From: Sphingobacterium sp. FBM7-1
GTDB taxonomy: Bacteria; Bacteroidota; Bacteroidia; Sphingobacteriales; Sphingobacteriaceae
Direction of reading: 5' to 3'
Length of the DNA stretch: 64,000 nt
NCBI RefSeq assembly: GCF_020687765.1
Contig: NZ_JAJEWJ010000005.1
Location: 216,103-280,102 of the forward strand
Shown here: positions 40,944-50,494 of the stretch, piece by piece
How the letters are laid out: every line of letters begins with the position of its first letter
Numbering within the stretch: position 1 is the stretch's first letter
The notes under the pieces: model-generated
The model's input: only the letters and a program-made list of their open reading frames with translations
Databases searched by the model: none
What the model was told of the DNA's origin: nothing
Position numbers and translations under genes: made by a program

Positions 40944-42245
40944 ATGAAAAAATTCTTGCCAATACTTATGTTTTTGTTAATATTTTCTCCGAAAATAGGG
41001 GGAACTATTGACTCTATGTCAATGTTTTGTTTACTTACTTTTGTTCTTTCTTTTACTATTGATAATAAGCTAGTGTTTTCGAGAGAGGCGATTAGACCTA
41101 CTCTTCTCTATATCTTTTTTGGACTATTCATGGTCGGCTATGTTACAATATTAAAAGCGGTGTATGGGCTTGCAGACAATTATCAGATTATGCGATTTGG
41201 AAGGGTTGTAGTGAATGTGGTCGGTATTTTTAGTCTAGTAAGGTTGTATATACATTATTACGGCTCCAATTACGGGAGAGAGTTACTTTATAGTCTCTGG
41301 TTGTCTGTCGTAGCCCATGCTGCACTTATTGCGGTGATGTTTTTTGTTCCGGCGGTTAACCAATTTGTCATTACGCAATTAGTGCAGATGGATGAAGCAA
41401 ACCGGACGTTTGAACGAAGGATAGAGGGAACACGTATTGGAGGGTTGACGAGTACTTGGGATGCTGCTTCCGGTGTTCTTTCATTGGGAATTTTATTGTT
41501 GCCGTATATTTTTAATTATCGAGGCGCTTACCAAATTAGAAAAATTTGGATTTATTTAAGTATTCCACTATGTCTGTTTGCAATACTTTTGTCCGGCGTA
41601 ACCGGTATAGTAAATTTATTCGTTGTTGGTACACTAATTGTTATCTTAAACTTTAAAAGACTAAAAAAGTATGTATTTCGTACGCTAACCTTTTTATTTT
41701 TATTTGTCGTCGTCGTTAGTGGGATTTTATTGACTTTCTTTAACGACGTGAACTGGGCTCAAAAAAGCTGGGTCACGAATACCTCTATTGGCAGAACTAT
41801 TTATATGGTTACTGGAGAAGAACAGTATTACAGCATGGCTAGAAGAAATCCAACCGCAAACGAAACAATAGACAAAATAGGTTCTAAAATGTATTTTCTT
41901 CCGGAGGGTGATAAAAAATTATTATTTGGAAGAGGGGGGAGCGGTCGCAGTAGTGACTATATTATAGATGGAGATCCTGGAATAACATTAAATCTTCATA
42001 ATTTAGGAATAGTATTTGTAATAATTGTTTATTCGTACTGTATTTTTATGGTTTTGAGTTCAGTTCTCCAGACCCGAAAAGATTTGGTTATGGGGATGGC
42101 AATTACTGCGGTTTTATTGACTATATTGACGATTGATGCAAAGGTAATGTATTTGTTGGCGAGACAGTCTCTTTCCATAATGTTAATTGCTTATTATTCC
42201 CTATTTTGGTTAAAGAGTTCTAAATATAATGCGTCCATATCATAA
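40944..42245 (+). CDS. Putative O-antigen/exopolysaccharide polymerase (Wzy-like)
   Basis: The 433-residue protein has about ten to twelve hydrophobic helices and a larger polar loop (about residues 270-345) between late helices, the usual Wzy layout. There is no strong sequence motif, which is normal for polymerases. The call rests on topology, size and location between glycosyltransferase genes in a cluster with Wzx. The gene is AT-rich and begins 2 bp after the preceding stop. Confidence 0.7.
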   Translation: MKKFLPILMFLLIFSPKIGGTIDSMSMFCLLTFVLSFTIDNKLVFSREAIRPTLLYIFFGLFMVGYVTILKAVYGLADNYQIMRFGRVVVNVVGIFSLVRLYIHYYGSNYGRELLYSLWLSVVAHAALIAVMFFVPAVNQFVITQLVQMDEANRTFERRIEGTRIGGLTSTWDAASGVLSLGILLLPYIFNYRGAYQIRKIWIYLSIPLCLFAILLSGVTGIVNLFVVGTLIVILNFKRLKKYVFRTLTFLFLFVVVVSGILLTFFNDVNWAQKSWVTNTSIGRTIYMVTGEEQYYSMARRNPTANETIDKIGSKMYFLPEGDKKLLFGRGGSGRSSDYIIDGDPGITLNLHNLGIVFVIIVYSYCIFMVLSSVLQTRKDLVMGMAITAVLLTILTIDAKVMYLLARQSLSIMLIAYYSLFWLKSSKYNASIS

Positions 42246-42281
42246 CAAGTTAACCAAGTCTCAGATAAATTTATATTTGTA

Positions 42282-43457
42282 ATGCAAGCAGCATTTGTAC
42301 ATGATCACTATTTCGTATACGATCCTCATACTCGGAAGTACTATGATGGCTCGGGAGGTGTTTTTGATGAGAAGCTTTGGCGCCGCTATTTAGCAGTTTT
42401 TGAATCTTTAATTGTAATTGGGAGGCAGAAAGAAAATCTGCCGAATAAATTAGTTGATTCGTCTTGTGAGAACGTAACATTTGAATTGCGTGATGAATTA
42501 AAATCAGGAATAAGTCGATTTACAAAAAAGAAGCAGGTAAAGAAAGCATTATCCGTAACTCTATCCAAAGTAGATTTTGCAATTATACGAGTGCCAAGTG
42601 TATTGGGTTATATTGCTCAAGAAATTTGTATTGAAAATAATATAAAATATACATTGGAAGTCGTCGCCTGTTCTTGGGATGCGTATTGGAATTACGGTAA
42701 TATTTCGGGTAAATTAATGGCTCCCCTGGAGTTTTATAAGCTCAAATCCACTGTTGCCAAAGCAAATGGATGTATTTATGTGACCAAAGCATTTCTACAA
42801 TCTCGATACCCAACGAACTGTGAATCTGAATCTATATCCAATGTAAATATCGATGGTACTATATCTAAGGTAGATAAAGACGGTTTTTATGCCCAATACA
42901 TTAAAGGGGAAGAGTTTAAGATTGCTTTAATAGGGTCGTTTCATGTCAAATATAAGGGTCATTTAGAGGTGTTAAAGGCGCTTCATTATTTAAAGGTAAC
43001 ATATAATCTTAATCACTTCAAGGTATATTTTGTAGGTACGGGGGATCCGACTTGGGTCACCGACATAGCAAAAACCCTTGGGATTACGGAATTTGTAGAA
43101 ATTGTTGGTACACTTAAGGCAGGCAAAGAAGGAGTTCTACCTTTTATAGATATGATGCACCTGTATGTGCATCCGTCAAAACAAGAGGGATTACCTCGTG
43201 TAGTCATCGAGGCGCTGAGTCGGGGTCGATTAGCTCTTGGCTCTACGGCGGCGGGAATACCTGAATTGGTTGACGATGAGTTTTTACACGAGCCCGGTGA
43301 CTGGAAGAAACTGGCAAAAGACATTAAGGGTATCTATGATAAACAGGAAGATTGGGAGAGAATATCTGATACTAACTTACAACGTTCTACTGAGTACCTA
43401 GAACACGTGTTACAAGAAAAAAGGGTAAACTATTTAAAAAGAGTGTCGAATGCTTGA
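42282..43457 (+). CDS. GT4-family glycosyltransferase
   Basis: The 391-residue GT-B protein has G-x-x-x-V-K-Y-K-G-H near the middle, V-Y-F-V-G-T-G-D-P-T, and the GT4 catalytic region H-P-S-K-Q-E-G-L-P-R-V-V-I-E-A-L-S, which includes the E-x7-E type pair. It is a retaining glycosyltransferase of the repeat-unit assembly. It overlaps the acyltransferase gene by 8 bp. Confidence 0.92.
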   Translation: MQAAFVHDHYFVYDPHTRKYYDGSGGVFDEKLWRRYLAVFESLIVIGRQKENLPNKLVDSSCENVTFELRDELKSGISRFTKKKQVKKALSVTLSKVDFAIIRVPSVLGYIAQEICIENNIKYTLEVVACSWDAYWNYGNISGKLMAPLEFYKLKSTVAKANGCIYVTKAFLQSRYPTNCESESISNVNIDGTISKVDKDGFYAQYIKGEEFKIALIGSFHVKYKGHLEVLKALHYLKVTYNLNHFKVYFVGTGDPTWVTDIAKTLGITEFVEIVGTLKAGKEGVLPFIDMMHLYVHPSKQEGLPRVVIEALSRGRLALGSTAAGIPELVDDEFLHEPGDWKKLAKDIKGIYDKQEDWERISDTNLQRSTEYLEHVLQEKRVNYLKRVSNA

Positions 43458-44025
43458 ATTGAAATTACAATTGCGGTATAATTTACCAATGTGGTTTGTA
43501 TTGCTTATTACATCATGGTTGCCAGATAATAAATTGATTTTTAAACTTAGAGGTTGGCTAGCGGGTTTTTTTATGAAAAAGTGCGGTAAAAACTTACAAT
43601 TAGGAAAGGATGTGACTTTGCTTAATCCGTTTAATTTAGAAATAGGCGACAATGTTTATTTGGCGAAAGGCGGATGGTACAATGCCTTGGGAGGGCTGGT
43701 ATTTGAAGACGAAATATTATGTGCGCCTTACGTGGTCATCAGTACAATGCAACATGTTTATAAAAATGATTCTTTTCGGTTTGGGGGTAGTACGGCGGCG
43801 AAAGTGGTGATAGGAAAAGGCAGTTGGCTAGCCTCCCATTGTTCCGTAAAATGTGGAGTAACTATTGGCAAAAGTTGTTTGGTCGCTGCAAACGCTTCTG
43901 TTGTACGTGATGTGGAAGATAGGTCCATCGTAGGTGGCGTGCCTGCAAAATTTATAAAGGAAGTAGAAGAAGGAAAAGCAAGTATATATAATAAGATAGA
44001 TTTGTTAAATAATGGGAAACAATAG
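43450..44025 (+). CDS. Left-handed beta-helix acyltransferase
   Basis: The 191-residue protein begins with a hydrophobic N-terminal segment and then shows hexapeptide-repeat periodicity (I-G-D-N-V-Y, V-V-I-G-K-G-S-W-L, V-T-I-G-K-S-C-L-V), ending in the typical I-V-G-G-V-P-A-K-F-I. This pattern is that of the WcaF/maltose O-acetyltransferase group, which O-acetylates sugars of exopolysaccharides. It overlaps its neighbours by 8 bp and 14 bp, so it is cotranslated with two glycosyltransferases. Confidence 0.88.
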   Translation: MLELKLQLRYNLPMWFVLLITSWLPDNKLIFKLRGWLAGFFMKKCGKNLQLGKDVTLLNPFNLEIGDNVYLAKGGWYNALGGLVFEDEILCAPYVVISTMQHVYKNDSFRFGGSTAAKVVIGKGSWLASHCSVKCGVTIGKSCLVAANASVVRDVEDRSIVGGVPAKFIKEVEEGKASIYNKIDLLNNGKQ

Positions 44026-45184
44026 ACCAAAACTAGTTTTATCTATAACGGATGCATTTTGCTTAGGTTTTCTGCGTGGTCAAGCGAAATATATGAAAGA
44101 CAGCGGATTTGACGTTTTTTTAATCTGTCCAGACGGTCCGGGATTGGATGACTACGGACGGAATGAAGGATGCACTATTATAAAATTGCCCTATAAAAGA
44201 GAAATTTCATTGTTCAGCGACATAAAGAACTTATGGCTAACATATAAGACTTTTAGAAAGATAAAGCCAGACATCATTAATGTCGGTACACCTAAAGCAG
44301 GTCTTCTAGGGGTAGCTGCAGGTTGGTTTGCTGGAGTTAATGTACGCATTTTCACCCTTCGCGGCCTACGATCGACAGCGGAACCAGAAGGGACACAAAA
44401 ACGCGTTGTTGAATTCATGGAAAGATTAACGCACCATTTTGCGACAAAAGTTATTAGTATCACACCATCCATGGCTAAATATGCGGTAGAAAATAGAATT
44501 TTGTCGAAAGAAAAAGTAGTTGTTTTAGCTAAGGCGAGTAGTAATGGTATTAATGTGTCTCGTTTCACTCCGTCAAAGTCAAATGCTCCTGAAGTTCAGC
44601 TATTAAGGCAGGAATTAGGTATTGGAAGAGAAGATTTTGTAATAGGTTATGTTGGAAGAGTTGTGAAATCGAAAGGCGTTGAGGAGATCTTTCGTGCTTT
44701 CCAAACAATTAAGAAAAAATATAAGAGAATCAAATTATTATTTGTCGGACCGGTCGAGCTAACGAGTGATTCGGTTGATGAACGTGTGTTAGAAAAAATG
44801 AATACAGACGAGGATATAATAATGGCAGGAAAGCGGAGCGATGTAGAATATTGTTATCATGTAATGAATGTATTTACACTCCCGTCCCATAATTTTCGAG
44901 AGGGATTCGGTAATGTGGCTATGGAAGCTTCTGCTTGCGGAATTCCGATTATCGTTACGAAAGGTGCGGGTTGTCAGGACGCAGTAATTGACGGAAAAAC
45001 TGGCAAACTAATTGCGCCTATTGACGATGATGAACTTGCAGACGCATTTGAATTCTACATAAATAACCCTGAGGAGGCTCGTGAGCATGGTCAAAATGGA
45101 ATTGTTTATGCAAATGAGTTTTTTAGAAATGATATAATATGGGAGGCTCAGCTAAGCCTATATAATAGTTTATTGAAAAAATAA
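44012..45184 (+). CDS. GT4-family glycosyltransferase
   Basis: The 390-residue GT-B enzyme has an N-terminal G-T-P-K-A-G-L-L-G block, V-I-G-Y-V-G-R-V-V-K-S-K-G in the linker, and the GT4 catalytic segment L-P-S-H-N-F-R-E-G-F-G-N-V-A-M-E-A-S-A-C-G-I-P. The order resembles enzymes acting early, directly on the undecaprenyl-linked sugar (for example WbpX/EpsD-like), but the step cannot be fixed from sequence. It overlaps the acyltransferase gene by 14 bp. Confidence 0.92.
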   Translation: MGNNRPKLVLSITDAFCLGFLRGQAKYMKDSGFDVFLICPDGPGLDDYGRNEGCTIIKLPYKREISLFSDIKNLWLTYKTFRKIKPDIINVGTPKAGLLGVAAGWFAGVNVRIFTLRGLRSTAEPEGTQKRVVEFMERLTHHFATKVISITPSMAKYAVENRILSKEKVVVLAKASSNGINVSRFTPSKSNAPEVQLLRQELGIGREDFVIGYVGRVVKSKGVEEIFRAFQTIKKKYKRIKLLFVGPVELTSDSVDERVLEKMNTDEDIIMAGKRSDVEYCYHVMNVFTLPSHNFREGFGNVAMEASACGIPIIVTKGAGCQDAVIDGKTGKLIAPIDDDELADAFEFYINNPEEAREHGQNGIVYANEFFRNDIIWEAQLSLYNSLLKK

Positions 45185-45196
45185 AAATATTTGCGT

Positions 45197-46642
45197 ATGA
45201 GAAGGTTGTGTTATTTAGCTTTATTATGTACATGTATGAGTATACATATGTCATGTCAGGGAAGATCAGCATATGAAAGGAGCAATTCATATATAAAGTC
45301 TCCGAATAATAATATTGTAACAGTACCGGAAAAATATGATGACGATTTACTTGATGGTACACAAAAAACAACGCAGGCAGAATTGAGGGCCTCAAATGAT
45401 AAACCTGAAGTTAATCAAGAAAACCGAGTCTCAATTGGCCTGACTAAAGATAGGGTAAATATTAATGATTTCGGGGCGATTGGTTCAGGAAAAGATGAAA
45501 CAACACAGATTCAACGGGCGTTAAATGCTGCTGTAGGTAAAACATTATATATACCCAAACAAACGGGTTCCTATTATCTTTCTCGTCAATTGATTGTACC
45601 AAGCAATATTAATATCATATGCGATAAGGGAGTTGTGTTTAAAGCAACTGACGATTTAAATCAAGATTTTAGACGGTTCGAGGTCCTTTTTAGGTTTGAA
45701 GGTTCTCGTAATGTTTCTTTTGATGGAAATGGTGCAAAATTCTATATGAACAAAAAATTTTATAATAAGGAATTTAATCATTTATTTATGGTGAATGGGG
45801 CTACCAATATAGTTCTCAAAAATATTGTAGCGGAAAACTCCGGAGGGGACGGTTTTTATATAGGGGCGGTGCGGACTAAACAACTGTTCTCTAAAGATAT
45901 CAGAATATTAAATTGTGTTTCTCGATATAACAGGCGGCAAGGGTTAAGTATTACTTCGGCAGTGAATTTTTATGCGGAAAATTGTGAGTTTTCATATACT
46001 AGCGGTACCCTGCCAGAAGCTGGAGTAGACGTAGAGCCAGGGTTGCCGACCGCTGTATTGAGTAAAATACGATTTAAAGATTGTGTTGCGAAGGGCAACA
46101 AAGGAAGAGGTTTTTCCGTAATTTTAATAAAAAATGATGCTAGTACCGATCCAGTAGACATTACATTTGAAAACTGTAGAGCGATTGATAATAATGTCGG
46201 TTTTTCCAATCGATATTTTAGTGAAGAATCAAAAGGGATTGTTAGATTTATTGACTGTATATCCGAAAACTCGGAAGAAGCGGGGTTTTGGGAAGGCTCC
46301 TGTGCAGCATCTGGCGCTGCTAAAGAATATATTCGATGTATTGCAACTAACAGTCACGTAGGAAAAACGACTACAGATCGCCTAGGACAGTATGCAGCAT
46401 TTCGGATTTCTAATTTCGATAAAAGAAAAAAGAAAGTTTTAGGGAACTCAACATTTATCGATTGCGAAGCGATCAATAACGGACGTCAATCGAGAATGGA
46501 TTATGGATTAAGTGCTGTCGAAAATGCAACTTTCCAGAATGTTGAAATTAAGAATTTTGTATCGAAAGGACATGGTAAAGAAGCTCTTAATATTGATATT
46601 AAAGGCGGAAGAACTAAAGCGGGGATACTGGTTACGCAATAA
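45197..46642 (+). CDS. Lipoprotein with right-handed parallel beta-helix (pectate-lyase-like)
   Basis: The ATG at 45197 gives a lipoprotein signal ending at Cys20 (M-S-C-Q). A low-complexity linker of about 70 residues leads to the start motif V-N-I-N-D-F-G-A-I-G-S-G-K-D-E-T typical of pectate-lyase-superfamily and polygalacturonase helices. Repeated N-x-x-x-x-N and N-C-x-x-x-N turns follow, consistent with a beta-helix of about ten coils. Enzymes of this fold in exopolysaccharide clusters cleave or epimerise the polymer. No GH28 catalytic D-D triad is evident, so lyase or epimerase activity, or mere binding, is possible. A TTG two codons upstream is an alternative start. Confidence 0.8.
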   Translation: MRRLCYLALLCTCMSIHMSCQGRSAYERSNSYIKSPNNNIVTVPEKYDDDLLDGTQKTTQAELRASNDKPEVNQENRVSIGLTKDRVNINDFGAIGSGKDETTQIQRALNAAVGKTLYIPKQTGSYYLSRQLIVPSNINIICDKGVVFKATDDLNQDFRRFEVLFRFEGSRNVSFDGNGAKFYMNKKFYNKEFNHLFMVNGATNIVLKNIVAENSGGDGFYIGAVRTKQLFSKDIRILNCVSRYNRRQGLSITSAVNFYAENCEFSYTSGTLPEAGVDVEPGLPTAVLSKIRFKDCVAKGNKGRGFSVILIKNDASTDPVDITFENCRAIDNNVGFSNRYFSEESKGIVRFIDCISENSEEAGFWEGSCAASGAAKEYIRCIATNSHVGKTTTDRLGQYAAFRISNFDKRKKKVLGNSTFIDCEAINNGRQSRMDYGLSAVENATFQNVEIKNFVSKGHGKEALNIDIKGGRTKAGILVTQ

Positions 46643-46653
46643 ACGAATATTGA

Positions 46654-47568
46654 ATGAAAATTACCATCACCGGTGCCTCTGGCTTTGTAGGACAAAACTT
46701 GGAGCAATATCTAAAGGAGAAGCGATTTGAAATTAAAAAGCTCTCCCTTCGTAACGAAAATTGGCCAAACCACGTTGATACAGGTTCAACTGCTATTATC
46801 CACCTCGCTGGCAAAGCACACGATACTGCCAATACATCTGCCGATGCGGAATATTTTAAAATTAACCGTGATCTAACGATCGAATTGTTTGACCTGTTTT
46901 TGAAGTCCAACATTCGAGATTTTTTTTATTTCAGCTCGGTCAAGGCTGTCGCCGATACCGTAAAAGGCGTTTTGGCAGAAAATGTTGAAGGTAAACCGTA
47001 CACCCCCTACGGTAAATCCAAACTCGAAGCGGAGCAGTATCTACTTGCACAAGCATTGCCGGAAGGTAAACGTCTTTTTATTATTCGGCCATGTATGATC
47101 CACGGTCCAGGTAATAAGGGGAACTTAAACTTACTGTATAAGGTCGTAGAAAAAGGAGTCCCTTGGCCTTTAGCCTCATTTGAAAATCGTCGGTCATTTT
47201 TGAGCATTGATAACCTGAGCTACCTTGTGGAACAAATGCTGGTGCAGGCCGAAGTACAATCCGGGGTGTACAACTTTGCCGATGACGACGCCTTGTCTAC
47301 GAATGAGTTAGTGGCGTTGATTTCCGAAACGTTGGGTAAGAAAGCCAAACTCTGGTTCATATCCGAAGGATTGATCAAAGGTGTGGTGAAAGTAGGGGAT
47401 GTGTTACCCTTACCCTTAAATTCCGAACGACTAAAAAAGTTAACGGAATCGTATGTGGTTTCCAACGCTAAGATCAAACAAGCTTTAGGAATTGATAAAT
47501 TACCACTGACAGCAAAAGAAGGTTTGGTAAAAACAATTCGGAGCTTTCAAAAGTTGTCTACCCTTTGA
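46654..47568 (+). CDS. NAD-dependent sugar epimerase/reductase (WbpV-like SDR)
   Basis: The protein has G-A-S-G-F-V-G near the N-terminus and the catalytic Y-G-K-S-K (Tyr119, Lys123). A late D-D-A-L-S-T-N-E-L segment is typical of the WbpV/WcfK group, which reduces the 4-keto-6-deoxy sugar made by WbpM-type dehydratases to UDP-QuiNAc or UDP-FucNAc. It is placed just before such a dehydratase, supporting this role. Codon and base composition return to the level of the conserved parts of the cluster. Confidence 0.85.
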   Translation: MKITITGASGFVGQNLEQYLKEKRFEIKKLSLRNENWPNHVDTGSTAIIHLAGKAHDTANTSADAEYFKINRDLTIELFDLFLKSNIRDFFYFSSVKAVADTVKGVLAENVEGKPYTPYGKSKLEAEQYLLAQALPEGKRLFIIRPCMIHGPGNKGNLNLLYKVVEKGVPWPLASFENRRSFLSIDNLSYLVEQMLVQAEVQSGVYNFADDDALSTNELVALISETLGKKAKLWFISEGLIKGVVKVGDVLPLPLNSERLKKLTESYVVSNAKIKQALGIDKLPLTAKEGLVKTIRSFQKLSTL

Positions 47569-47577
47569 AAAAAATAA

Positions 47578-49515
47578 ATGCTTAAAGAGAAACTGAGAGC
47601 CGATAAGCCACGATGGCTCATTCTATTGATTGATATGTGGGTGGTGTGGAGTACCTACGTATTTTGCTACTATCTGGTGTTCAAGCAACGAGGCGATATT
47701 GTTTGGGAACCATTGTCGGCCCAACTAATAACCGCGACCATTGTCTATTTCGTTTTCTTCTTAGTTTTTCAACCTTACAAGAGTGTTATACACCGTACCG
47801 GGCTGCGTGATCTGCAGCGTATCGCCAGTACAGTGTCGTGTGCGTTTGTCATCTTGGCCATGATAGGTTGGTTGTTTGAGCTAGCGCCGTTACGTAATTC
47901 CCTTTCTCCCATTTTTGGAACGTTCTCCCATACACAATTGCTGCTACACGCTTTCATGACCGGCTTTTTTCTCTGCTTTATGCGGATTATCTACCGGTCA
48001 CTTTACCATGCGCTTTTTTGGAATAATAAGGGGAATGCTATTCCGGTTATTCTTTTCGGAGCGGGTAATATGGGGAATACGACGTTTCATTTTCTGCGTG
48101 CTAGTACGCGTAACAAATACCGGGTAGTGGCTTTAATGGATGATGATCCTTCGCGTATAGGCAAACGTATACAAGGGCTCAAAGTACAGCACATAAGCGC
48201 GTTGGATGTAGACTTTATGGAGAAGCATGGTATGCCGCGTGAGCTGATCATCGCCATTGATGACCATCGTCCCGAGCGTCTACAAACTGTTTTTAAACAA
48301 GCGGAATCTTTACCCCTAAAGGTGAAGATCATTCCAAACTCCGCACGTATGCTTGCCGGCGAGGTAGCTACGCGGCAGATACGGACGCTAAAAGTAGAAG
48401 ATTTACTGGGGCGTAAACCAATCGAATTAAATAACGCTACGGTTGCACAGGAATTGAAAAATAAGGTTATCCTCGTTACCGGTGGTGCAGGATCGATAGG
48501 ATCCGAGTTGGTCCGTCAGATCGGCCGTTCGGCTTGTAAGCAGTTGGTGGTACTAGACCAGGCCGAATCGGCACTATACGATGTGCAACAGGAGCTGAAG
48601 CCTTATGGTGGCTTCGAGCGCTTCGAGTTTATTGTTGGCAATGTGCGTGACGAGACGTTTATGGAATCCGTTTTCCAACAATATAAGCCACAGTTGGTCT
48701 TTCATGCCGCGGCCTACAAGCACGTTCCGTTGATGGAGGCGAATCCCTACGAGGCTATTCTTACGAACGTGTGGGGATCCTATAATGTGGCGTCGTTGGC
48801 GAGTAAACACAACGTAGAGAAGTTTGTGATGGTTTCGACTGATAAGGCTGTCAATCCCACCAATGTGATGGGAGCTACGAAACGTATAGCAGAGGTTTCG
48901 GTGAGTGCGCTTAATAAGATTTCCAAAACGAATTATATTGTGACCCGTTTTGGAAATGTGTTGGGCTCGAATGGTTCGGTGATCCCGTTGTTTGAAAGAC
49001 AGATTAAGGCGGGAGGCCCCTTGACGTTGACACACCCCGATATTACACGCTATTTTATGACCATTCCGGAGGCTTGCCAATTGGTGCAGGAGGCGGGTGC
49101 TATGGGTACGGGCGGAGAGGTATTCGTATTCGATATGGGCAAACCGGTTAAGATTATGGATCTGGCTAAGCAGATGATCCGATTGAAGGGTTTGGAATAC
49201 CCTACCGATATAGACATCAAGATTGTGGGATTACGGCCGGGAGAGAAAATATTTGAGGAACTGCTGGCGAACGATGAGAATACAGCGAAAACCCATCATG
49301 AGAAAATCATGATTGCAAAAGTGAATACCGCAGATGTGATCGATAAGAGGAAAAAGATCGAAATGCTTTGTGTATTGGTAAAACAGGTGCATCCACAGGA
49401 ACAAAAACAACAATTGGTCTCTTTAATGAAGGAAATTGTACCCGAATTTAAATCACAAAACTCTATTTTTGCAGCATTAGATAACGAAAAGATAGAAGTT
49501 AGTAACGAATCATGA
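47578..49515 (+). CDS. Membrane UDP-sugar 4,6-dehydratase (WbpM/CapD family)
   Basis: Four N-terminal transmembrane helices (residues about 15-140) lead to a CoA-binding-like Rossmann domain (G-A-G-N-M-G). The catalytic SDR domain follows, with G-G-A-G-S-I-G at 302-308. In the active site the usual Y-x-x-x-K is replaced by M-x-x-x-K (Met431, Lys435), as known for large WbpM homologues. It converts UDP-GlcNAc to the 4-keto-6-deoxy intermediate. At 645 residues it is full length. Its end overlaps the next gene by 4 bp. Confidence 0.95.
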   Translation: MLKEKLRADKPRWLILLIDMWVVWSTYVFCYYLVFKQRGDIVWEPLSAQLITATIVYFVFFLVFQPYKSVIHRTGLRDLQRIASTVSCAFVILAMIGWLFELAPLRNSLSPIFGTFSHTQLLLHAFMTGFFLCFMRIIYRSLYHALFWNNKGNAIPVILFGAGNMGNTTFHFLRASTRNKYRVVALMDDDPSRIGKRIQGLKVQHISALDVDFMEKHGMPRELIIAIDDHRPERLQTVFKQAESLPLKVKIIPNSARMLAGEVATRQIRTLKVEDLLGRKPIELNNATVAQELKNKVILVTGGAGSIGSELVRQIGRSACKQLVVLDQAESALYDVQQELKPYGGFERFEFIVGNVRDETFMESVFQQYKPQLVFHAAAYKHVPLMEANPYEAILTNVWGSYNVASLASKHNVEKFVMVSTDKAVNPTNVMGATKRIAEVSVSALNKISKTNYIVTRFGNVLGSNGSVIPLFERQIKAGGPLTLTHPDITRYFMTIPEACQLVQEAGAMGTGGEVFVFDMGKPVKIMDLAKQMIRLKGLEYPTDIDIKIVGLRPGEKIFEELLANDENTAKTHHEKIMIAKVNTADVIDKRKKIEMLCVLVKQVHPQEQKQQLVSLMKEIVPEFKSQNSIFAALDNEKIEVSNES

Positions 49516-50492
49516 TCTATATACTTGTACTCCTTGCCTTGTTTATTCTGGAACTGCTGTATTTTAAAGTGGCCGATCGCTTTAATATCATTGATAAACC
49601 CAACGAACGTTCATCCCATACAACGATCACCTTGCGTGGGGGCGGTATAATTTTTTATTTGGGAGCCCTAGTTTACTTTTTTCTATCGGGGTTTCAATAT
49701 CCCTGGTTCTTCCTTGGTCTGACGCTGATGACCGTTGTTTCTTTTATGGACGATATCTTCACGCTCTCCAACAAGATACGTTTGTTGATACACTTCTCTT
49801 CCGTATTACTGATGGCTTATCAGTTAGATGTTTTTGAAATGCCTTGGTATTTTCTGTTGATCACCTTTGTCGTCGTCGTGGGTGTAATCAATGCCTATAA
49901 TTTTATGGATGGCATTAACGGCATTACGGCCTCCTACAGTCTGGCGGTCGGAGGTTTATTGATGCTGGTGAACAGCGAAGTAGGCTTTGTCGCGCAGGAT
50001 TTATTGGCCTATACAATGTTGGGCGTGTTGGTATTCACCTTTTTCAATTTCCGAACCAAAGCGAAATGCTTTGCCGGCGATGTGGGCTCGGTCGCCATCG
50101 CCTACATCTTGCTTTTCGCTTTAGGGGCACTCATTATCAAAACCGGGAATCTACTTTATTTTCTTTTCCTAACCGTATACGGTATCGATGCAGTATGGAC
50201 TATCATCCGTCGCTTATACCTACGAGAAAATATCTTTGAAGCACACCGCTCCCACCTGTATCAATTCTTGGGTAACGAAGCGGGAGTCAATAAACTACTG
50301 ATCTCGTTTTTATATGGAGCTATCCAGTTTCTGATTGGTTTAGCGGTGATACACTTCGCTGATCAGGACATCAGCGCGCAATGGATATTTGCGCTGGTGC
50401 TATTAGGTGGGTTGAGTATATTGTATCTGGTTATCAAAACGTGGGTGATCCGTAAATATTTGCAAATCGAAAAACAAGTGTCAAAAGTATAA
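49512..50492 (+). CDS. Polyprenyl-phosphate sugar-1-phosphate transferase (WecA/WbpL family)
   Basis: The 326-residue multi-pass protein has the MraY/WecA family Mg-binding F-M-D-D (Asp80-Asp81), the N-F-M-D-G-I-N-G-I block near residue 133 and A-G-D-V-G-S-V-A near 195. It starts polymer assembly by moving a GlcNAc-type sugar phosphate to undecaprenyl phosphate. With the WbpV- and WbpM-like genes immediately upstream it mirrors the Pseudomonas trio that initiates with QuiNAc or FucNAc. Confidence 0.93.
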   Translation: MIYILVLLALFILELLYFKVADRFNIIDKPNERSSHTTITLRGGGIIFYLGALVYFFLSGFQYPWFFLGLTLMTVVSFMDDIFTLSNKIRLLIHFSSVLLMAYQLDVFEMPWYFLLITFVVVVGVINAYNFMDGINGITASYSLAVGGLLMLVNSEVGFVAQDLLAYTMLGVLVFTFFNFRTKAKCFAGDVGSVAIAYILLFALGALIIKTGNLLYFLFLTVYGIDAVWTIIRRLYLRENIFEAHRSHLYQFLGNEAGVNKLLISFLYGAIQFLIGLAVIHFADQDISAQWIFALVLLGGLSILYLVIKTWVIRKYLQIEKQVSKV

Positions 50493-50494
50493 GC

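Noticed and set aside
42272..42279. TAnnTTTG promoter box (TATATTTG)
   Set aside because: It ends only two bases before the glycosyltransferase ATG at 42282, so a transcript would start inside the gene. The surrounding DNA is AT-rich and a chance match is likely.
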